Origin: Tetmemena sp. SeJ-2015
Lineage: Eukaryota > Ciliophora > Spirotrichea > Sporadotrichida > Oxytrichidae
Assembly: GCA_027382625.1 (NCBI GenBank)
Contig: JAJKFJ010022651.1
Location: 62,001 to 126,000, forward strand
Direction: 5' to 3'
DNA: 64,000 bases
Below the pieces are notes generated by a model. It was not told the origin of the DNA. It saw only the letters and a list, made by a program, of their open reading frames with translations, and did not search any database. The translations under genes and the position numbers were made by a program. Below are positions 37,810-46,017 of the stretch, piece after piece (positions within the stretch are counted from its first letter, which is position 1; each line of letters begins with the position of its first letter).

Positions 37810-39427
37810 ATGCTAGATAGAAATGACACGTCAGCAGAGGCTTTGGATAACTCAGCCTCTGGCAAACTCATAAATAGAGACCGTACCGGTCAATCTCCAA
37901 TAGAACAAAGAGATGAGAGTGGTGATTAGTTTAACAGCTAAGGTGAGCTAGTTAAAAGCAATGATGAGAGCATACTTTTTCTAAAAAATAAGCCTTCTAC
38001 TCTTCAAAATCCTTAGCAGAAATTCGATTCAATCCCATTACCAACGGATGGAAAGAGTAAGAAGCAAGGGCTAAAGAGGAAGCGAATTAAGTGGATAGTT
38101 ATCTTGGTACTTATCTTCATCGCAGTTGTGCTGGCAATTACTTTGCCAATCGTATTACTAAAGGGAGATAGTTCTCTGCCTGTCGATCCATTCTCCTACA
38201 AAGAGTTCAACTTTATAAAGCTGAAGCAATCTGCTCCAATCACTGCGACTGTTTATATTTAATAACTTTGATGATGATTATTATTTAGGAATATTGGTAT
38301 ATGTTTACAATATCGACTTGACTCTTGAGTAAGCACCCTAATCAGAGTATTCCACAATCGATTGCAGGGACCTGACAGAAGATGACATGGAAGAGTTAGG
38401 CATCGACAGTTGCAAGCTTACTAAATTCTACCAGCGCTTTATGGAGGCAGATCAATCAACAAGCACCATTTAATCGTTACTCGCTCTACCACACAGGCTT
38501 GCTCAGCATTTTTATCAGACTCCAATTAACGCAAACCTTTCAAAACATTAGCTAAAATTAGATTCAAGAGAAAGTAATATTGTGAAGAAAGCTGGAAGTC
38601 TCTTCTCTATTGAGGAGCATCTATACTTTTAAAGACTGAAGGCTGACAAAAAGTAAAAAAGCTTAAGAATTAAAGCAATGGAGGGGAAAGTGGGCGAGAA
38701 TGTAGGGTATAAGGGAGTAAATTATAGACCAGTCAATCCTAGGGATGTCAGCGTCGGAGTTGTCAACAACAAAGAAACTCAAGCAATGTAGTTTCAGCTG
38801 GGACTTATCGACAACAAACAGGCTAGGATTTTCATTTCAGATAAACTTAGAAAAATATAATGAAGAAAATGAGGCATTTCTCAAATATAAAAGTTTACCA
38901 ACCCTGAGTAGAATTACACAGTGAGTGATTCTATACTTAAAAGACCTCCTTTGGCTTTTGAAGCTCGACTAAGCCAAGTTGGTTTCAACTATTCAAGTGA
39001 TACAGGAGTTTTTAAATTTATTTTGGTTTGAATTATTATACAACTTTAAATTTTTAGGTTTACTTTTTCTTTCACGATCCTGAAACTCAAGAGAGGCTTT
39101 TGGAAACTAAGAATAGGAAGCTCTTCATGTCAGAAAAGTTCAGCGAAATTGGTTTTGTTCTGCCAACTTAGCGAATATTTGGAATAGGTTAAAGGCATGG
39201 GAGCTTTCAACTTTAGCAAGGAACCTATACGCTTTGGTCAAAAGGAAGAGACTATACCAAAGAATACATGCCAGAAGGATAATGGCTTGGGTGGGCTAAA
39301 CGGACCAGGTGTGCATCCATTCGTTATGGTGCAGACTAAGAGCAAAGATTTCATGGGACTGTTCTTCTTAGCAACAACACCTCAAGTGTTTGAGATTATT
39401 CATTTCGATGGCTATGACGAGGCAGTT
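37810..39427 (+). CDS. Gene B, first segment: second GH31-like membrane protein, N-terminal part
   Basis: Starts MLDRNDTSAEALDNSASGKL; a basic stretch (KKQGLKRKRIKW) leads into one membrane span (IVILVLIFIAVVLAITLPIV, about 38095-38155), again a type II anchor. The lumenal part parallels gene AC: GVNYRPVNPRDVSVG, FEARLSQVGFNYSSDTG, KNRKLFMSEKFSEIGFVLPT, HPFVMVQTKSKDFMGLFFLA. IESs at 38256-38307 and 39030-39061 are resolved; a break near 38855-38915 is not. One extra A near 39297 shifts the frame before NGPGVHPF. Coding ends at the 15-bp pointer 39413-39427 and resumes at 40020, on the other side of AC segment 3. The whole piece lies between AC segments 2 and 3. Confidence 0.85.
38256..38307 (+). 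other. IES in gene B, pointer TGTTTA
   Basis: TGTTTA at 38250-38255 and 38302-38307. Excision joins PITATVY to NIDLTLEQAPQSEYST and removes an in-frame TGA. Confidence 0.82.
39030..39061 (+). other. IES in gene B, pointer GGTTT
   Basis: GGTTT at 39025-39029 and 39057-39061. Excision gives GVFKFILVYFFFHDPETQER and removes an in-frame TGA. It ends in TTTTTAG like an intron, but lacks a usable 5' GT in the right phase. Confidence 0.72.
39413..39427 (+). repeat. 15-bp pointer TATGACGAGGCAGTT, joins the two segments of gene B
   Basis: Second copy at 40020-40034, flanks different. Joining gives HFDGYDEAV then LNYIQLGGALEIYVMMRG, which matches MILNYITLGGPIEVYTIMRG of gene AC. The skipped 592 bp contain AC segment 3. 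Confidence 0.92.
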
Positions 39428-39492
39428 TCCATATTGAATTTCAAGGGTTTGAATACAGTGATATCCTATCTAAGTTGCGTATTAGATTATCA
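39428..39492 (+). other. IES between gene B segment 1 and AC segment 3
   Basis: 65 bp of AT-rich DNA that belongs to neither gene, bounded by the 15-bp B pointer on the left and the 13-bp AC pointer on the right. Confidence 0.8.
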
Positions 39493-39969
39493 TTTCATGC
39501 CAATGGTTAGAAACTTCTACAATGAGACCTACTTGGACCCAGTTAGTGGAACCCGTAACACCACTGACCCCTCAGAGCTTTCAGCTTTCACTAATTTCGA
39601 TTTCTCCTTCGCCTACAACTCTGCCATCTCCAACCGTCTCCCCTACCTCCGCTACATCTACTCCCAGCTCTACTACGCCTACAGATACGGAGCCGCAGTT
39701 GTGAGACCTCTCTTCTACGACTACCCTGAGGACGATAACGCCTTCGACCAATCTAACTACAAGGCCTTTGATACTTACATGCTTGGAGACTCCATCAAGG
39801 TCTCTCCAGTGCTCGACAAAGGCGTCAAGAATGGCGACACCTATCAGTCCTATTTCCCCGCTGGAAAATGGTACGACCTCAACAACTACACCACCGTCAT
39901 CGATACCACCAAGGGTGGAAAATTAGTTGACTTGACTTCTGATTACGCTTTCACTAGCATTCACTTGAA
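39493..39969 (+). CDS. Gene AC, segment 3 (MDS 3), inside gene B
   Basis: 477 bp that continue gene AC: VRNFYNETYLDPVSG, then SNRLPYLRYIYSQLYYAYRY, then VVRPLFYDYPEDD, YKAFDTYMLGDSIKVSPVLD and YFPAGKWYDLNNYTTVID. This is the end of the GH31 barrel and the start of the beta-sandwich. It is GC-richer than its flanks. The left edge is the 13-bp pointer and the right edge the 11-bp pointer ATTCACTTGAA (39959-39969), which reappears in reverse complement at 45461-45471. It breaks gene B in two, so the two loci are physically interleaved. Confidence 0.9.
39770..39785 (+). repeat. 16-bp repeat GATACTTACATGCTTG shared with the 3' end of gene B
   Basis: Also at 41866-41881, where recognisable gene B coding stops. 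It encodes DTYML in both. Either a pointer that would let gene B reuse the rest of AC segment 3, or simple paralogue conservation. Confidence 0.5.
39959..39969 (+). repeat. 11-bp inverted pointer ATTCACTTGAA, joins AC segment 3 to the inverted block
   Basis: The reverse complement is at 45461-45471. Joining across an inversion yields DYAFTSIHLKAGKIIPIQKN, the expected GH31 'IHxRxGxIxPxQ' sequence. Confidence 0.9.
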
Positions 39970-40019
39970 TCGAAATCAATAATGAGGGAAAGAAGATTGT
40001 GATGTGTTATTTATTTAAT
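39970..40019 (+). other. IES between AC segment 3 and gene B segment 2
   Basis: 50 bp of AT-rich DNA bounded by the two pointers; not needed by either gene. Confidence 0.8.
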
Positions 40020-41881
40020 TATGACGAGGCAGTTCTAAATTACATCTAGCTTGGTGGAGCGCTTGAAATCTATGTGATGATGAGAGGCTCAGCTTAAGAG
40101 ATAATATAGAGATACCATTCATTCATAGGCTTCCCGGCCATGCCTCCTTACTACGCGCTTGGTTTCTTCCAAGGATCTGAGGCTTATAAAGCTTCCCCAT
40201 ATTTTGCTATATATATATTTAGAGTTAATCCATTATAAACTGCAGTTTACGATGGACTAATGGCTAGGGATGGAAGCACCAAACTACGCTAAATATGACT
40301 TCCCTCTTGAAGGAGTGGAAGTAGAGCAGTATTGTGATCAGAAGGATAGGCTTTTCACTGTTAGTTACGATTCATTTAGGAACTTACCCAACATGACAAG
40401 AGACCTGCACACCAATAATCAGAAGATACAGCTTGGTCTTTACAGCTATGTGGCTCAGTCACAATACGGATCCTATGACATTTTAGACAAAGCAAAAGAG
40501 CTAGATTTATTCGTCAAGAGTGGCAATGACGCAACCAAAGGCTAGGATCTTTACAATACACCTTTGAGGTACAAGGAGGGAGGATATGTGTTTGATGTGT
40601 TCCACCCAAATATAGCCGCCTTCTTCCGCTATGGTATTTTGGCTCTTGACTAAGCTATGGAGTTGAGAGGCATCGATGGTTTCATACTCAGGTATAATCA
40701 AATCTACAGTGATGTTTCTGGAGAAGTCTAGAAGCCTTAATCAGCTAAGGATACTTCGCAAAATGAACCTGCTGCTTTTGATACTATGAATAGTTCCTCT
40801 TTAGTGAATAGACAAGTTAATTATAAGTAGTAAGTCTCAGAAGCGGCATCGTTCCTTCCTCTCTCTAATCCTGATATCACCTTCATTGAAAAAAGTCAGG
40901 ATGTAGCTGCATCTGTGAGTCGTTAATTGTCCTCAGTATCGAATGAAGAGTCTGTAGGATTCGTTGAAAGTTACTTGCTACCGAATTCTTCCTCTTAGAA
41001 CACTAGCTAATCAACATACTACCTTCCGTTCTTACCTGGCTACGTAAACTGGGGATTCCTAGACAATCACTCGATTTCCTTGAATGCTACTCACTATTCA
41101 AACGGAGACTCCTCTATCAAGGCAAGCAAGTTCAATTCTCAGTTTTACCTTCACAATAAATTAAAAACTCTTGTGATTGTAAGAGAGTTAAAGCATTATG
41201 TAGTGAATGTATTTGGGCACATGGAGATGAAAGTGCTTTACGACGCTTTACTAACAGCTGACGGATATACCGGACAACAAAACAGACCTTTGATATACTC
41301 TGAGTCTACTTTTGCTGGCTCAGGAGCATTTGGAGGAACTTGGCTTGGAGATATTCCTTTCTTATGGCAATATTAACTCATCTAAGATAATATTAAGATA
41401 GTTATAATTGAAGCAAAGTTTGAGGCTTGTAGTTTCACAGCTATTCAACATGAACATTTTTGGAATTCCAAACACCTTTACCGACGTTTGTGGAGACGCG
41501 GGAACTCATCATGGTGAACAAGAAGATCTGTGTCTAAGGTGGGTACAGCTTGGGGCTTTCACTCCCTTTGTCAGAGACTATTTCAACTCACTATACTTCA
41601 ATTACACTCAAAACAAAACTCTAGACTCTGGTAGTTCAGAACTCTACTATCTGAGTGATACTTACAGAGATGCAACCAAGTCAGTTCTATATCAGCGACT
41701 AGAGTACACAAGGTACTTGTATAGTCAGCTATATTACAGCTACAGATACGGTGGTAGTGTTATGAAGCCTCTCTTCTTTGACTATCCAGGCGATGATAAA
41801 CTCTTAACTCTTGTAAAATTACACTAAGAATAGCTATAAGGTTTAGTTGCTTTAGTGGCATCGAGGATACTTACATGCTTG
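40020..41881 (+). CDS. Gene B, second segment: GH31-like barrel without nucleophile
   Basis: Continues B after the 15-bp pointer: LNYIQLGGALEIYVMMRGSA, MPPYYALGFFQGSEAY, then YDFPLEGVEVEQYCDQKDRL, GGYVFDVFHPNIAAFFRYGI, and LRGIDGFILRYNQIYSD (40660-40712) where active GH31 enzymes have FDGxWxDMNE: the nucleophile Asp and the flanking Trp are absent. PLIYSESTFAGSGAFGGTWL plus GD, GIPNTFTDVCGDAG, LCLRWVQLGAFTPFVRDYFN and YSQLYYSYRYGGSVMKPLFF follow. There is a resolved IES at 41372-41408, and breaks near 40190-40265 and 41806-41852 that are not resolved. It ends at GIEDTYML (41857-41880) with no C-terminal beta domain and no TGA in context, so the rest of B must come from elsewhere. Confidence 0.83.
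41372..41408 (+). other. IES in gene B, pointer AAT
   Basis: AAT at 41369-41371 and 41406-41408. Joining gives IPFLWQLKQSLRLVVSQLFN in frame; unexcised, the frame meets a TGA inside the segment. Confidence 0.65.
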
Positions 41882-41929
41882 AAAAATTCGAATCGAAATA
41901 GTCCGTAAGACTGATAATTTTTATTATTT
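41882..41929. other. IES/spacer between gene B end and inverted AC block
   Basis: 48 bp AT-rich spacer with no coding, between the last recognisable B codon on the plus strand and the last codon of the inverted AC block on the minus strand. Confidence 0.65.
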
Positions 41930-41940
41930 TTGGAAGCCCA
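41930..41940 (-). repeat. 11-bp inverted pointer TGGGCTTCCAA, joins the inverted block to the last AC segment
   Basis: Minus-strand TGGGCTTCCAA here recurs on the plus strand at 45533-45543. The join reads INVLWASKSGLSSIKSVTL, in frame, and leads to the only suitable TGA. Confidence 0.88.
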
Positions 41941-44900
41941 GAGGACGTTGATGTTGCCGATGGAGTGGTCTGCGGGGACGACAGCTGGCATCTTCATGCC
42001 TCCGGAAGGAATGACAGTGAAAGTCATGGTCTTCTTATCATCAGTTTGAGTAAGTGCGATATCGAATCTCTTATAGTTTGATGCATCATCAGCAATAACT
42101 GACACTCCATCATCGAAGTAGATGTGACCTTGGGCAAGAGGTTAGGTGTTGGGGGTGGTGGTTGGGTCAGTTGGGAGTGCGTAGAAGTCAGTTGCGAAGG
42201 TAGTCAAGTCGAGGGTCTTGCGTACCTTTTGGGCAGTTGCATCCTGATGAGGTACGATGTAACCGTTTCTCAAGTGAATGTAAATTTCGAGCTACAATAT
42301 TCTATATGCACATCAATCATCAAGGTTTAGTAGCTCTCAAGAAGAGTGAGGAAAGTCTGGTATCCATTAGCACCGCCTGGAGAGTCGAAGCAGTCCTCAG
42401 CAAGGTTCTAGATCTCGGGGTAGATTCTGCACCATCTGTCTTGAGGGAAGTAGTATTGTCTGCTCTTGGTGAAATCAAGAGAGGTAGTCTCCATGGAGAG
42501 CTTGAGAGCGCTTCCGAGAAGAATGTTTACTTGCAAGTCCTTGTAGGCGTAGGTGTCAAGAGGGTACTCGTACATAAGAGGCTTGAAGAATGAACCTCCT
42601 TGAAGTGCGAATTCGAAGAAGGAAGAGTAGTAGTACTTCACAAAGCGGTAACGATTGACAAGGGCCATTTGAATGACGTCAACGTAACGAGTGGTAGTAG
42701 TAGCATTAATCTTGTCGATGAATCTGTATGGCTCTTGAGGCTTGGTGGCATTTTGGTTATGGTTTCTGGCAAAAGGATACAGAGATCCGAGAATATAATC
42801 ATAGATCATGAATCGTACTTCAAGCTTTTGAATGTGCCATCTGGTACAGATTTCATTGGTAGCGTCTCCGTTGAAACCGCAAATATCTGAGCCCATGAAA
42901 GGAAGAGCGAACAAGTTGTAGGAGAAGATACCGTCGACTGAGAGAGCCATGTATTCAACTGTTGACCAGTTGTCTCCCATCCAGTGGTGACCATACTTTC
43001 CGATACCTGGGAAATCAGAGCTTTAAATCGTATCTTTATAGATTTAGATCATTTGATACAGAAATCTTCATAAGTAAATGATTTATAATAATAAGCGGGT
43101 GAGGATGTAGGGTCTGAGGTTTCTCTTGCTGATGAGGTACTCGGCAGTTGCCTTGGTTTGCATAAGAGGGAAGAGGTTGTGCACATCGTACTCTCTTCTG
43201 TTGATGGAATCGTGCCAGCCGTCCACTCCGATGGCCTTATCCTCGAGATCTCTCCATCCTGGGACGTAGAAGGGCTTGTTTCTGTAAGAGTCAACAGGTC
43301 TTTCCTCTGGCTTGCAGTAGCCATTGCAGAAGTTAGTGGCTTCGTTTTCGTCTAGCCACACTCCGTCGAAGTTCAACTTTTGGTTAGTGAACAAGTCATC
43401 AAAGTTTAAATTATCAGTAAATGCGAGTGAAGCTATTGTTCCGATTAATAAGTTAGCAACCCACCATTCGACAGCAGAAGGCTTGAAGAAATCGGGGAAG
43501 TCAATATCTAATCAAACTCATGCAAACATTACAATGCTGAATTGATTATATTGAAGTAGGCGTTTCCGCACCACACTCCAGCGGTCAGATAGTTCTTGTG
43601 GTCGTCTTGCTTAATGAAGACATCCTTTGCGATACCGTCATCGAGAGCCTTGTAGCCCTGGTTTAGTCTGACTGCAACTCCAGCGTCCATAATGGGTACG
43701 AAGTGGCGTCCATCCTTGTGGACTTGGTCGACGTACTCTGGTAGCTTAGAGTAAGAAGAAGGAGCAATGGTGAATAGCTTGTAGTCATCTAGATAGTCAA
43801 TATCAGCCCACATGGTGTCGAGAGGAAGATCGAAGTCCTTGCTGATGTAGGTGTTGTACACGTTGACCCAATCCTGGTCAGTGACCCAGCCGAAACGGCA
43901 CTGCTGCCATCCGAAAGCCCAGAGAGGAGGAAGGGTGGGGAAACCAACCAACTTAAAAGATGGTTGAAATTCAACTTAGAGTAAGTCTTGATGAGGTCAT
44001 CAGGCTTGAGGCCGGTGAAGAAGTACTTGGAGATGCGACCACCGATGTTGATCTTGTGAATCTGAGTTTGCTTAGGTCCAGTTGTGACTTAGCCGTTGTC
44101 AGAGAATACGATGTAGTCAGTAGGGTAAGAGCTGAGATCAAAAACTCCGAGCCAGTCCTTGGTCTTTCCATTAAAATATCATTCAAAGGATAATTCAATT
44201 TACTTAATATAACGCTATTGTTAGACTGGAAGGCATAGAGAGGTTGGTAACCGTACATGTTTCTGCCGGGAGGAAGTCCATCATCGATAGGGTTAGCCTT
44301 GATCGAAGGTCTTTCTGGAGTGGATGGCTCCGTTCTGGTTCTTGTAGAAGAGATCACCTGCTCTTTCTCCCATACCGATCAAAGGTTGGTCAAATCCCTT
44401 CGTCTTGGTTCATCACGAAGATGCCTGAGTCAAGTACGAAGAAGTCTGAAATGTAGAGTCTTGTGGGGTCACTCCACCACAGAAAACAGTTTAAGGCATT
44501 AAATAGAACAGAAGAGTGGTTGTGTCTGCAGTATCCTTGTAGATTTGGTAGTTGAAGACGGTCTTGTCATCTCCGTTGACCTTGAGGTACTTGGAGAGCT
44601 TGTTGGCGAGTTTGTCGGTGGGGAACAAATCGGCCATCTTGGGGTTGAAGACGGCATCAGCAGGAGGAGCGTAGAGCTTAGTGTACTTGCTGGTGAAGTC
44701 ATCCTGGGTAGTGATCTCAACGTTGAGAGTTCCCATATCGTCCATAAAATTAAAAAAAAGGTCTATAAATCATATATCCATCTGCTTAAAGACTGCAACG
44801 AGGTCTGGGAGGAGCTTGCCTCCAGCCTTTGCTGGTAACACTAATATAGAAATAATTGTGATCTTAGATGCCACTTTAGTTTAAGAGTGTAAGGTCCAGA

Positions 44901-45471
44901 GGTGGTCGTTGGTGACGTCGGAGGACTTGACAACGTATTGGAAGGTGGTGGAGTCGCAGAAGTTCTAGTCGACTTGGCTGTTTCCGAACTTGATGAAGCC
45001 GATGTCCTTGAAGTTGATGGTGGGGTTGGCTTCGGAGGGTTGAAGGGTAAGCACCTTTGAAATAGGGTTGTAGCTTGGCTTCTGGAGGCTCACTGGTTGG
45101 TTGAGGCCGAGGTAGCAGGCGAAGTCGGAATCCTTGAGGTCTTCAGCGTCGAGGATCTGGATCTGGCCGAGCTGGTGGATCTGGTAGCCAGCGGGAGGGA
45201 CGTAGGTGAAGTCTCCCTCTTGGACCCAGAAGTTGATGCTCTTGGCTGCATAGCGGAGTTTCCAGTAGGTGAAGTCTTGGTGGTTGTCATCCTTGATGGC
45301 ATAGGAGTTGGCGGAGATGCCGTCGTCGACAAGTACGTAACCCTCAGCGTAGGAAGCTTCGTCTCTTGCAATGACGAAGGAGGTCTTGTACTGAGTCTGG
45401 AAGTCGTAGGTGGTCTTCTTGGACTGAGTGTTCTTTTGGATGGGGATGATCTTACCAGCCTTCAAGTGAAT
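41930..45471 (-). CDS. Gene AC, inverted block: end of GH31 unit 1 and the catalytic GH31 unit 2
   Basis: Read on the minus strand from 45471. First, the C-terminal beta domain of unit 1: IHLKAGKIIPIQKNTQSKKT, GYVLVDDGISANSYAIKDDN, FTYVPPAGYQIHQLGQIQIL, ending near FCDSTTFQYVVKSSDV. The same frame runs on, without TGA, to KLLPDLVAVFKQMD and through an IES into DMGTLNVEITTQDDFTSKYT, which begins unit 2. Unit 2 has a complete active site: DYKLFTIAPSSYSKLPEYVD, nucleophile motif FDGVWLDENEATNF (about 43335-43375), GHHWMGDNWSTVEYMALSVD with acid/base Asp, then PFMGSDICGF and CTRWHIQKLEVRF, and VYFDDGVSVIADD near the end. IESs at 44746-44781, 44485-44513 and 43955-43977 are well resolved, others (about 44180-44215, 43505-43545, 43390-43450, 43025-43085, 42285-42335) less exactly. 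Single-base indels occur at homopolymers near 44290 and 44395. The block ends at the 11-bp pointer 41930-41940. Confidence 0.87.
43955..43977 (-). other. 23-bp IES in gene AC, pointer AAGTTG (minus strand)
   Basis: CAACTT (plus) at 43949-43954 and 43972-43977. Excision gives TYSKLVGFPTLPPLWAFGWQ, the conserved GH31 entry to the barrel. Confidence 0.85.
44485..44513 (-). other. 29-bp IES in gene AC, pointer TTCTGT (minus strand)
   Basis: ACAGAA (plus) at 44479-44484 and 44508-44513. Excision gives DTTTLLWWSDPTRLYISDFF. Confidence 0.85.
44746..44781 (-). other. 36-bp IES in gene AC, pointer ATGGA (minus strand)
   Basis: TCCAT (plus) at 44741-44745 and 44777-44781. Excision joins PDLVAVFKQMD to DMGTLNVEITTQ and removes the TGA that would otherwise separate the two GH31 units. 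Confidence 0.82.
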
Positions 45472-45532
45472 TCTTAAATCTTCTCTCGATCTTAGCATAC
45501 ATAGTTTTGAGATAAAAAGATAACTTTATTTT

Positions 45533-45697
45533 TGGGCTTCCAAGTCAGGCCTCAGCAGCATCAAATCAGTCACTCTCACAAAGCTTGACAAGTCAACTGC
45601 CGTCATCACTCCCGCCACCTCTAAGGTCGAGACAGTGACTCTCCCCATCAATACCTCATTGTGGAACATCGACAACATCGCAATCGTTCTCAACTGA
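45533..45697 (+). CDS. Gene AC, last segment (C-terminal end and stop)
   Basis: Begins with the 11-bp pointer (45533-45543) and reads SGLSSIKSVTLTKLDKSTAV, ITPATSKVETVTLPINTS, LWNIDNIAIVLN and TGA at 45695-45697. It is a short beta-rich C-terminal end, in plus orientation although the preceding 3.5 kb of the gene is inverted. GC-rich codon use matches the rest of AC and differs from the AT-rich flank. Confidence 0.85.
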   Translation, partial: WASKSGLSSIKSVTLTKLDKSTAVITPATSKVETVTLPINTSLWNIDNIAIVLN

Positions 45698-46017
45698 GCA
45701 ACAAACCAAACCCCCTAAACTATTATTAACTACAGATGAGCACTCTCTCTTCTAAGTTGTTTATCGATTATCCATCTGCAAATCTATTATTTGAACAAGC
45801 TCTCTGCTTGCAGAGTGTGCCTATTCCATTTAACAAATTTAACTTAACTCTCTATGCTCATTTACACCTCACGAGAAGAAGAATTAGAAGTAAGATTGAT
45901 GATAAAAAATATTCGAAATCTTTTAATCAACTAGTCTAAATTGCAGTTCTTTACATAGCTAGTAAGATTTCTTTGATCTCCTTCATTCATTTTGATAGTT
46001 GGTAGCTATTTATATTT
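45698..46017. other. Intergenic region between convergent genes
   Basis: About 320 bp, AT-rich, between the stop of gene AC (+) and the stop of the HMG-CoA reductase gene (-). No supported coding or repeats. Confidence 0.55.

Noticed and set aside
45097..45477. Long plus-strand open frames opposite the inverted GH31 block (also at 42237-42593 and 43960-44193)
   Set aside because: They are antisense shadows of GC-rich coding on the minus strand; the minus-strand frames carry the GH31 motifs.
44911..45547. 6-bp match CAAGTC that could join the end of GH31 unit 1 (minus, near 44913) to the last plus-strand segment at 45542
   Set aside because: It gives a readable frame, but the 11-bp TGGGCTTCCAA match from the end of unit 2 (41930-41940) is longer and also in frame, and unit 1 continues openly into unit 2.
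35487..45697. Reading the GH31 region as several pseudogenes with frameshifts and missing ends
   Set aside because: Each break coincides with a direct or inverted repeat whose use restores conserved sequence exactly; random decay would not do that.
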